Part shown: piece after piece, positions 53,089-60,275 of the stretch
Layout of the letters: each line of letters starts with the position of its first letter
How positions within the stretch are numbered: the stretch's first letter is position 1
Origin: Chryseobacterium oleae
GTDB taxonomy: Bacteria > Bacteroidota > Bacteroidia > Flavobacteriales > Weeksellaceae
Direction of reading: 5' to 3'
DNA: 64,000 nucleotides
Assembly (NCBI RefSeq): GCF_900115055.1
Contig: NZ_FOVD01000002.1
Coordinates: forward strand, 558,001-622,000
The notes under the pieces: generated by a model
The model's database searches: none
What the model was told of the DNA's origin: nothing
Seen by the model: only the letters and a program-made list of their open reading frames with translations
Made by a program: the position numbers and the translations under genes

Positions 53089-54081
53089 ATGCAAAGCAGA
53101 CGAAACTTCATCAAAAAAACAGCCGCCGCTTCTCTGGCGCTTGCTGTAAATCCCCTGGATCTCATCGCTAAAGACTTACCCGATCATTCTAAAACAGTTG
53201 GAAAGCCAATCGTTCTCTCCACCTGGAATTTTGGTCTGAAAGCCAATGAAGAAGCCTGGACTATTCTTGGAAAAGGCGGAAAAGCGCTTGATGCAGTGGA
53301 AAAAGGAGTTCGTCTGGTAGAACTGGATCCTACAGAAAGAAGTGTAGGTTATGGCGGACGTCCGGACAGGGATGGAAGAGTGACTCTTGATGCCTGTATT
53401 ATGGATGAAAACTATAATATCGGTTCCGTTGCATGTTTAGAGCATATCAAAAACCCTATTTCCGTGGCAAGATCGGTTATGGAAAAAACACCACACGTAA
53501 TGCTGGTTGGAGACGGAGCTTTACAGTTCGCATTGTCACAAGGCTTTAAAAAAGAAAACCTCCTTACTCCCGAATCTGAAAAAGAATGGAGAGAATGGTT
53601 AAAAACCAGCGAATATAAACCGGTTGCTAATATTGAAAATCATGACACCATAGGAATGATCGCTCTTGACGCACAGGGAAACCTTTCCGGAGCCTGTACT
53701 ACCAGTGGAATGGCGTTCAAAATGAATGGCAGAGTAGGAGATTCACCTATTATCGGTGCGGGTCTGTTTGTAGACAATGAAGTAGGAGCAGCTACGGCTA
53801 CAGGGCATGGCGAGGAAGTGATCCGGACTGTAGGAACCCATCTTGTAGTTGAACTGATGAGACAAGGAAGAAATCCTCAGCAGGCCTGCAAAGAAGCAGT
53901 AGAAAGGATTGTGAATATAACTAAAAAAAGAAATAAAAATCTGAAAGATATTCAGGTTGGCTTTATCGCTTTAAATAAAAAAGGCGAGTATGGTTCTTAC
54001 TGTATTCAGGACGGATTTAATTTCGCAGTCTATGATCAGAAAGGAAACCGTCTTGAAAAGCCGGAATTTGCCCTGAAATAA
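53089..54081 (+). CDS. Glycosylasparaginase (N4-(beta-GlcNAc)-L-asparaginase)
   Basis: The 330-residue Ntn hydrolase releases asparagine from GlcNAc-Asn left after deglycosylation. The N-terminus is a Tat-type signal (SRRNFIKKTAAASLALAVNP). The autoproteolysis site is IENHD|TIGMIALD, giving T187 as the new N-terminal nucleophile. Conserved loops are LDAVEKGVRLVE, GRPDRDGRVTLDACIMD and ATATGHGEEVIRT. It resembles the well-studied Flavobacterium meningosepticum enzyme. The frame is open to 53026, but those residues overlap the terminator and are not signal-like, so 53089 is preferred. CutC follows 31 bp later. Confidence 0.93.
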   Translation: MQSRRNFIKKTAAASLALAVNPLDLIAKDLPDHSKTVGKPIVLSTWNFGLKANEEAWTILGKGGKALDAVEKGVRLVELDPTERSVGYGGRPDRDGRVTLDACIMDENYNIGSVACLEHIKNPISVARSVMEKTPHVMLVGDGALQFALSQGFKKENLLTPESEKEWREWLKTSEYKPVANIENHDTIGMIALDAQGNLSGACTTSGMAFKMNGRVGDSPIIGAGLFVDNEVGAATATGHGEEVIRTVGTHLVVELMRQGRNPQQACKEAVERIVNITKKRNKNLKDIQVGFIALNKKGEYGSYCIQDGFNFAVYDQKGNRLEKPEFALK

Positions 54082-54112
54082 AAATATTTTCTTACCATTC
54101 AATAAAAAATAA

Positions 54113-54775
54113 ATGTCAAAAATAGAAATAGCATGTTTCAATCCGGAATCAGCCATGATTGCTTTTGAAAACGGAGCAGACAGAATCGAATTATGTGACG
54201 GATTAAGCGAAGGCGGGACGACTCCCGATTTTGAAACAATGAAAGAGCTCAGAGCAAAAATTACTATTCCGATTTTTGTAATGATCAGACCACGTGGAGG
54301 AGATTTTACCTATTCAGAAGCTGAATTGGAGCAGATGAAAAAAGAATTGGTTCAGTTGAAATCTTTAGGTGCAGATGGTTTTGTTTTTGGGATCTTAGAC
54401 CAAAATGATGAGGTGAATGTAGAACAGAATAAGGTTTTAGTTGAATTGGCAGATCCTCTTCCATGTACTTTTCACCGCGCTTTTGACCGCGCAACGAATC
54501 TTGAAGATTCTTTAGAAAAAGTAATTGACTGCGGTTTTAAAACGATCCTTACTTCAGGCCAGAAACCCAATGTTTCAGAAGGCAAAGAAAACCTGAAAAA
54601 ACTGGTTGAACTTTCCAATGGCCGGATTGAAATTCTGGTTGGAGGCGGCCTTCGCTCTACCAATATTGAAGAAATCAGGGAATTTACCAATGCGGGCTAT
54701 TTTCATTCTTCAGCAATCACGGATGGTGGTGCTTTTGCCATTGCGGATGAGGTTGTAGCTTTGAAAAATAAATAA
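54113..54775 (+). CDS. cutC: Copper homeostasis protein CutC
   Basis: The 220-residue TIM-barrel protein is of the CutC family. Typical segments are EIACFNPESAMIAFENGADRIELCDGLSEGG, PIFVMIRPRGGDF, SLGADGFVFGIL, CTFHRAFD, ILTSGQKPNV and ILVGGGLRSTNI. CutC was linked to copper tolerance in E. coli, but its catalytic role is uncertain. It is probably co-transcribed with glycosylasparaginase. Downstream begins repeat cluster 2, with no clear terminator in between. Confidence 0.95.
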   Translation: MSKIEIACFNPESAMIAFENGADRIELCDGLSEGGTTPDFETMKELRAKITIPIFVMIRPRGGDFTYSEAELEQMKKELVQLKSLGADGFVFGILDQNDEVNVEQNKVLVELADPLPCTFHRAFDRATNLEDSLEKVIDCGFKTILTSGQKPNVSEGKENLKKLVELSNGRIEILVGGGLRSTNIEEIREFTNAGYFHSSAITDGGAFAIADEVVALKNK

Positions 54776-54786
54776 AGCGGATTTTT

Positions 54787-55438
54787 AACGTAAAGTTTTA
54801 TTTTAGAGAGCGTTTAGTTTTGAGGAAGGCAAAGAGTGCGACTCCGTCACTGATAAATCGGTCGGTATAAAGCGTCTACTTAATCAAATCAATGCTAATT
54901 GATTTCTTCTTTGTAGCCTTAGAATTTTGCATTATAAAAATCAATCTTTGCGTCATTATATGTCATGTTTTTTCACGCAAAGTTTTATTTTAAAGAGTGT
55001 TTAGTTTTGAGGAGGGCAAAGAGTGTGACTTCGTCACTGACGAAGCTAAACGGATAAGGCAGTCGCTTAATCGAATCAATGAAATTGATTCTGTCTTTGC
55101 AGCCTTAATGTATGCAGTATTATAGTAAAACTTTGCGTTAAATAATATTGTTTTTGTTTAGGGTAATGCAAAAGTGAGATTATACATAAGTAGGAGTTCA
55201 GTATAAAACGTCTGCTTAGTCGAATCAATGAAATTGATTCTGTCTTTGCAGCCTTAATGTATGCAGTATTATAGTAAAACTTTGCGTTAAATATATTGTT
55301 TTTGTTTAGGGTAATGCAAAAGTAAGATTATACATAAGTAGGAGTTCAGTATAAAACGTCTGCTTAGTCGAATCAATGAAATTGATTCCTTCTTTGCATC
55401 CTTCAATTATATAGTATTAAAATAAAACTTTGCGTTAA
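54787..55438. repeat. Tandem hairpin repeat cluster 2 (four units)
   Basis: Four tandem units fill almost all of the 697-bp gap. Units 1 and 2 (~54787-54954 and ~54974-55142) are about 168 bp, with GCAAAGAGTG and (C)GTCACTGA. Units 3 and 4 (~55142-55290, ~55290-55438) have a period of about 148 bp and are nearly identical over most of their length. Each has TTAGTCGAATCAATGAAATT-type cores with the hairpin GAATCAAT-GAA-ATTGATTC (54887-54904 variant, 55073-55091, 55222-55240, 55370-55388) and ends in CTTTGCGTTAA. The last unit ends 35 bp before the GxxExxY start codon. Confidence 0.92.
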
Positions 55439-55472
55439 AAAACAAAGCACAAAAAATAAAAAACACAAATGA

Positions 55473-55859
55473 ATGACAGAAAACGAATTATCCTACAAAA
55501 TAATAGGAGCTGCCATTGAAGTTCACAGGAATTTGGGAGTCGGGTTATTGGAAAATGCCTATGAAACTGCTCTTGCATACGAATTGAAACAGCAGGGAAT
55601 AGATGTACAACAACAAATATCTCTGCCTTTAAAGTATAAAGAAGTTACAATAGAAAACGCCTATAAAATTGATTTAATTATAGAAAATAAGGTTATTGTT
55701 GAAGTAAAAGCCGTTCTTGAGCTGCACCCTGTTTTTTATGCTCAGGTGTTGACTTATCTGAAACTAACGAATATTCAGCTAGGACTACTGATCAATTTTA
55801 ATAGTGAACTTATCAAATACGGAATTCACAGAATTGTAAACAAGCTTATTAATGAATAA
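55473..55859 (+). CDS. GxxExxY protein (PD-(D/E)XK nuclease-like)
   Basis: The 128-residue protein has the GxxExxY signature at G24-L-L-E27-N-A-Y30 and a PD-(D/E)XK-type core: D67 in YKIDLII, and E77-V-K79 in VIVEVKAV, followed by ELHPVFYAQVLTYLKLTN and GLLINF. The nuclease fold is known for this family, but its activity and targets are not. It directly follows tandem repeat cluster 2, and its last codons overlap the beta-mannosidase start by 8 bp (ATGAATAA). The promoter presumably lies in or beside the repeats. Genes of this family often sit next to such CTTTGCG-type repeats, which suggests a mobile or repeat-linked unit. Confidence 0.9.
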   Translation: MTENELSYKIIGAAIEVHRNLGVGLLENAYETALAYELKQQGIDVQQQISLPLKYKEVTIENAYKIDLIIENKVIVEVKAVLELHPVFYAQVLTYLKLTNIQLGLLINFNSELIKYGIHRIVNKLINE

Positions 55860-58335
55860 ATCCATCCTTTTTGTTTTTCTTTTTATTCAGACTATGATGA
55901 CTGCACAACTTACAGAACGAATTTTGTCTTCGGAGAAATGGCAGTTCAAAAATACAAAAGAGCAGGATTGGCTTTCTGCAAAAATTCCGGGTACCGTTCA
56001 TCTGGATCTGATGGAGAATAAGGTAATTCCCGATCCTTTCAAAGATGAGAATGAAAAAAAGGTGCAATGGATAGAAAATGAGGATTGGGAGTATAAAACC
56101 ACCTTTAAAGTATCTGCAAAAGAACTCAAACATAATCATATTGACCTGATTTTTAACGGACTTGATACCTTCTCAGAGATCTATCTGAACGGAAAACTGT
56201 TGAAAAAAACAGACAATATGTTCAGGAAATGGAATGTTCCCGTGAAAGAGTTTCTGAAGGAAGGAGACAATGAACTGAAGATTACATTTAAATCTGCAGT
56301 GAATGAAGGAAAGGAATTGGCTAAAAAAGTTCCGTTTACAATGCCGGAATCGCCCAGAAGCTTTGTAAGAAAGGCGCAGTATCAGTTTGGATGGGATTGG
56401 GGACCAAGATTGGTGACCGCCGGAATCTGGAAAGATATACAATTGGAGTCCTGGAATTTCGCAAAAATAGAGACTGTGAAATACCATCAGAATTTTTCAA
56501 ATGAAGTTTTGGATTTTAATTTTGAAATAGAAATTAATGCACAGGAAGCCGGGGATTATCGTTTGAATATTAATCAATTGAACAAGACCGTTTCTCTTAA
56601 AAAAGGGATGAACACCATTCGTGTTCCTTATGATATGAGTGGGTTCAAGCTCTGGCAGCCCAACGGTTGGGGAGAGGCGAATCTTCATGATTTTAAAATC
56701 AAACTTTTAAAAAATAAGACTGCTTTAGACCAAAAAAATATAAAAGTAGGATTTAGAACGGTAGAACTGGTTCAGGAAAAAGATACCGCCGGAAAATCGT
56801 TCTATTTTAAAGTCAACGGAAAGCCTTTGTATGCTAAAGGAACCAACTGGATCCCTGCCGACAGTTTTTCACCCAGAATAACCAAAGAAAAGTACCGGAA
56901 ACTGATTAAAGACATGAAAGAGGCCAATATGAATATGGTCCGTGTCTGGGGTGGCGGAATTTATGAAGATGACGAATTCTACAAAGCCTGTGACGAAAAC
57001 GGTATTCTCGTTTGGCAGGATTTTATGTTTGCAGGAAGCTTTTATCCGGCTGATGAAGCTTTTTTAAACAACGTCAAAGAAGAAGTAAAAGATCAGGTGA
57101 ACAGACTTCAGAATCATCCGTCCATTGCTTTGTGGTGTGGGAACAATGAAGTTGATGAAGCCATCGTCAACTGGGGATATCAGAAACAGTTCAAATATTC
57201 AAAAAACGATTCCCTACAGGTGTGGAAAGACTATAAAAAGCTGTTCCATGACGTGATTCCAAATGCGTTACAGCAAAATCTTACTCCTGAAAAAAATATC
57301 TACTGGCCAAGTTCGCCATCTATCGGTTGGGGACATAAAGAAAGCCTTACCGAAGGAGATTCTCATTATTGGGGAGTTTGGTGGGGAGAGCAGCCGTTTG
57401 AAATCTATAATGAAAAAGTAGGCCGTTTCATGTCTGAATACGGTTTTCAGGGAATGCCGAGTCTGGAAGCTACGAAGTCTATGTTTTCCGGAGCTCCCGA
57501 TCTGAATTTGCAGAATCCTACCGTAAAAGCACATGAAAAACATGGCCGAGGATGGGAAATCATCAATGAATATATTAAAAGAGATTATCAACTTCCCACA
57601 GACTTTGTACAATACAATTACATTTCCCAATTGCTGCAGGCGAGTGGAATGAGAATCGCGGTTGAGGCTCATCGTCGTGCAAAACCCTATAATATGGGAA
57701 CTTTATACTGGCAGCTGAACGATTGCTGGCCGGTGGTTTCATGGTCTTCCATTGATTATTTAGGAAACTGGAAGGCTCTTCAGTATCAGATGAAGCGAAG
57801 CTTTGAACAACAGGTGATTTTAACGGATGAAAATGATGGAAATTTAAATTTTTACGCCATTAATGATGGAATTAAGAATTTTGCTGATGCTAATTTGGAA
57901 ATCAAAGCAGTGAATTTTGACGGAAAGGTTTTAAAAGAAGTCAAAGCATATTCAAAAGAAAAATCATTGGAAAGTATTCTGAAATTTGATCCGATTGAAA
58001 TCAAAAATGTAATAACTGAATCTGAAAAAAATAGAACCTTTTTGCAACTTACCTTAAAAGACAAAGAAGGAAAAATAATAGTTATCAATACCCATTTCTT
58101 TGTTAAACCGAAAGATCTGCAGCTGACAAAACCAAATATCAAGATCAAAAGAATTTCTCAGGATGAAATTGAAATTTCCACAGATGTACTGGCAAAAGAC
58201 GTTTATCTGATAGGAGATATTCATTTCAGTGATAATTTCTTCGACCTTCTTCCTCATACCTCGAAAAAGATCAAACTGTCAAAACCTCTGAAAAATATCG
58301 AAGTAATGAGCCTTTGGGATACCTTACAGAAATAA
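55852..58335 (+). CDS. GH2 beta-mannosidase
   Basis: The 827-residue secreted enzyme cleaves beta-linked mannose from oligosaccharide ends. It has a signal peptide (SILFVFLFIQTMMTAQ), a sugar-binding jelly roll (about 25-190; KWQFKNTKEQDWLSAKIPGT), an Ig-like domain, and the catalytic barrel with VRVWGGGIYEDDEFYKACDE. The acid/base is E433 (WCGNNEVDEA) and the nucleophile is E529 (MSEYGFQ). The last ~150 residues are the beta-sandwich domains. The start overlaps the GxxExxY stop, so translation is probably coupled. Beta-mannosidase is needed to finish N-glycan core breakdown. Confidence 0.95.
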   Translation: MNKSILFVFLFIQTMMTAQLTERILSSEKWQFKNTKEQDWLSAKIPGTVHLDLMENKVIPDPFKDENEKKVQWIENEDWEYKTTFKVSAKELKHNHIDLIFNGLDTFSEIYLNGKLLKKTDNMFRKWNVPVKEFLKEGDNELKITFKSAVNEGKELAKKVPFTMPESPRSFVRKAQYQFGWDWGPRLVTAGIWKDIQLESWNFAKIETVKYHQNFSNEVLDFNFEIEINAQEAGDYRLNINQLNKTVSLKKGMNTIRVPYDMSGFKLWQPNGWGEANLHDFKIKLLKNKTALDQKNIKVGFRTVELVQEKDTAGKSFYFKVNGKPLYAKGTNWIPADSFSPRITKEKYRKLIKDMKEANMNMVRVWGGGIYEDDEFYKACDENGILVWQDFMFAGSFYPADEAFLNNVKEEVKDQVNRLQNHPSIALWCGNNEVDEAIVNWGYQKQFKYSKNDSLQVWKDYKKLFHDVIPNALQQNLTPEKNIYWPSSPSIGWGHKESLTEGDSHYWGVWWGEQPFEIYNEKVGRFMSEYGFQGMPSLEATKSMFSGAPDLNLQNPTVKAHEKHGRGWEIINEYIKRDYQLPTDFVQYNYISQLLQASGMRIAVEAHRRAKPYNMGTLYWQLNDCWPVVSWSSIDYLGNWKALQYQMKRSFEQQVILTDENDGNLNFYAINDGIKNFADANLEIKAVNFDGKVLKEVKAYSKEKSLESILKFDPIEIKNVITESEKNRTFLQLTLKDKEGKIIVINTHFFVKPKDLQLTKPNIKIKRISQDEIEISTDVLAKDVYLIGDIHFSDNFFDLLPHTSKKIKLSKPLKNIEVMSLWDTLQK

Positions 58336-58393
58336 GAAAGTAATAAAACAAAAATCTGCATCATCAGCTGAATCTGCGGGAGCATAAAAAAAC

Positions 58394-58426
58394 AAACCTC
58401 ATAGGTTTTTAAAACCTATGAGGTTT
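58394..58426. terminator. Perfect palindrome / terminator after beta-mannosidase
   Basis: AAACCTCATAGGTTTT (58394-58409) and AAAACCTATGAGGTTT (58411-58426) are perfect inverse copies around one T. It could terminate transcription from either side. A shorter relative lies at 36246-36260. Confidence 0.7.
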
Positions 58427-58555
58427 ATTATTTCCAAAGTTCAATATTAGCTTACCAGCAATCCGCAACATAAAATTTTATCAAAGATAAAATTTTTGCA
58501 AATCACAAGATAAATCATGAAACGAATAGTGCTTTGCTACATTTCAACAATAAAA

Positions 58556-58588
58556 AAGCCTTCCAAATACTACGGAAGGCTTCTTTCT
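58556..58588 (+). terminator. Terminator-like hairpin in gene-free region
   Basis: AAGCCTTCC (58556-58564) pairs with GGAAGGCTT (58574-58582), followed by CTTTCT. No gene ends just upstream. Confidence 0.6.
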
Positions 58589-58879
58589 ATATAGAGTAAG
58601 TTGGTGCTAAAGACATTAATTTACTTTTCATATTAATTATTTTTGTGGTTTTGTAAAATTAATAATTTATTCAATATTTTGTGATTTATCATGTAAAAAA
58701 TATTGAAAATTAATATTGGAAATTGATCATATTTAGGAATTAGATTAAGATAGAGTATTCTGTAAATGTGATGTTTATTGAGTTTAATGAAATATATTCG
58801 CTTTAAATTGATTTTAAATAAAAATAGATTTTTGTCATTAAAAATTACTTTTTGGAGGTCATAACTGAAAAATCAACCG

Positions 58880-58887
58880 TAACTTTG
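58880..58887 (+). promoter_or_regulatory. Candidate -7 box of the AEC transporter gene
   Basis: TAACTTTG matches TAnnTTTG, 21 bp before the ATG at 58908. A TTTG (58851-58854) lies upstream at a slightly long spacing of 25 bp. Confidence 0.5.
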
Positions 58888-58907
58888 CGTAATATTTCTT
58901 ACACATT

Positions 58908-59816
58908 ATGGTAAATTTTGTTCTGATTGCAGTGTGTATTATCGCAGGAATGGTATTCAAGGCAACAAAATCTATCCATCCCGATGCCCACAAAGGAATT
59001 AACACCTGGATTCTTTATCTGGCCCTGCCCGCGGTATCCTTTAAATACCTGCCCAAAGTAAAATGGACCACAGAAATGCTATTCCCCATTATGGCTACCT
59101 TTCTGATCTCTGTTTTTTGCTTCTTCTTCATGATGTTTTACAGCAAAAGTAAAGGCTATTCCAGACGGTCCAGAAGCACATTGGAACTGACAAGCGGATA
59201 CAGCAATACTTCCTTTGTAGGTTTTCCGCTGATCAGTGCTTTTTATGGTGAAAGTCTATTAAGCATTGCGATCATCTGTGACCAGACCATGTTTTTTGCC
59301 CTTTCCACCATGGGAATTATTGCGGCCGTAAAAGGAGGAAGCAGATCCGGTAAAGTAAGCGCTCTGTTTATTCTGAAAAGACTGATCACTTTTCCGCCAT
59401 TAATTGGATGTATCGCAGCACTGACCTTATCACAATTTATTGATTTCACTGCTGCAGAGCCGTTTTTTGATAAACTGGCGGCAACAGTAAGTCCATTGGC
59501 ATTATTCTCAGTTGGACTTCAATTGAAATTCAACGGATGGAAAAAACTGATTCCCCAGATGTCCGTTTCCATGCTCTATAAACTGATTTTAGCTCCGGCT
59601 ATTGTACTTGGTCTGGCATTACTTCTTAATATAAAAGGAGATGTAGCAAAAATTACCGTATTTGAAGCCGCAATGCCTACAGTCGTCACCTCAAGCATTA
59701 TTGCAGAACAGTTCAGGTTAAATACCAAGCTCACCAATCTGATCATCGGTTTCAGTATTCTTGTAGGATTTCTTACCTCTGCCGTCTGGTATCACATCAC
59801 CGAATGGCTTTTCTAA
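58908..59816 (+). CDS. AEC family (auxin efflux carrier-like) transporter
   Basis: The 302-residue membrane protein has ten predicted spans in an inverted-repeat layout. NTWILYLALPAVSFKYLP in the first half and TSGYSNTSFVGFPLISAFYG (the conserved N-T/S-x-F-(L/V)G-P/F motif) are typical of the AEC family, as are LALFSVGLQLKF and APAIVLGLALLL in the second half. Members export malate, auxin-like acids or other carboxylates; the substrate here is not evident. Confidence 0.9.
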   Translation: MVNFVLIAVCIIAGMVFKATKSIHPDAHKGINTWILYLALPAVSFKYLPKVKWTTEMLFPIMATFLISVFCFFFMMFYSKSKGYSRRSRSTLELTSGYSNTSFVGFPLISAFYGESLLSIAIICDQTMFFALSTMGIIAAVKGGSRSGKVSALFILKRLITFPPLIGCIAALTLSQFIDFTAAEPFFDKLAATVSPLALFSVGLQLKFNGWKKLIPQMSVSMLYKLILAPAIVLGLALLLNIKGDVAKITVFEAAMPTVVTSSIIAEQFRLNTKLTNLIIGFSILVGFLTSAVWYHITEWLF

Positions 59817-59860
59817 AATAGGAGACCGAAACTTCCCTACGAGAACAAAAAATAATGACT

Positions 59861-59965
59861 ATTGATTCGACTAAGCAAGCGTTTTACCCTGCAGCTTCAT
59901 CAGCGACGCAGTCTAACTCTTTCCCTTCTTAAAATTAAACGTTCTTTAAATCAAACTTTGCATTT
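59861..59965 (-). repeat. Truncated inverted copy of the cluster 2 repeat
   Basis: Read on the minus strand this gives AAATGCAAAGTTTGATTTAA, GAACGTTTAATTTTAAG, (A)AAGAGTTAGACTGCGTC, GCTGATGAAGCTGCA and GCTTAGTCGAATCAAT, matching cluster 2 unit 2 in order. It stops in the middle of the hairpin (only GAATCAAT remains), so the 3' half was lost. Confidence 0.8.
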
Positions 59966-59984
59966 AAAAAATCATACAAATTAA

Positions 59985-60180
59985 AAATAATCTCTCGCAG
60001 ATTATACAGATTCAGCAGAGGCTAATGTATTTTAAATCTGCATAATTTGCTCAATCCGCGAGAAACCTTTAGAATAATACGAGCATCCATATGATGTACA
60101 TACGACAAACATATTCAATAGGAACGGGCTTTAGCCCGTTTAATTTCAATAATAACGCAAAACGGCTTTAGCCAAAATTT
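59985..60180. repeat. Mosaic of short repeat fragments upstream of priA
   Basis: CTCGCAGATTATACAGATTC-like fragments (about 59992-60062) resemble the CAGATTCCACAGATTT part of cluster 1. AACGGGC-TTTA-GCCCGTT (60123-60140) is a perfect hairpin, echoed by GGC-TTTA-GCC (60164-60173). The region also has to include the priA promoter. No gene is seen. Confidence 0.6.
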
Positions 60181-60275
60181 AAATTCACACAGTTCCTCGC
60201 AACAGCAGATACAATCTCAATAAAAAATTGCAGTTCTCTCAAGAAAAATCTAATTTTACACTTTAAAATTTTCCC

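Larger units (their letters stand above)
58336..58907 (+). other. Long intergenic region with three hairpins
   Basis: This 572-bp gap between beta-mannosidase and the AEC transporter holds a CTGAATCTGCGGGAG fragment, a perfect palindrome at 58394-58426, AAAATTTTATC-AAA-GATAAAATTTT (58472-58496), and a terminator-like hairpin (58556-58587). After it come about 280 bp of very AT-rich sequence leading to the promoter at 58880. No convincing open frame was seen; a small RNA between the first and third hairpins is possible. Confidence 0.5.

Noticed and set aside
54787..55859. Complete insertion sequence or toxin-antitoxin module
   Set aside because: There is no transposase, no terminal inverted repeats or target duplication, and no partner gene for the GxxExxY protein.
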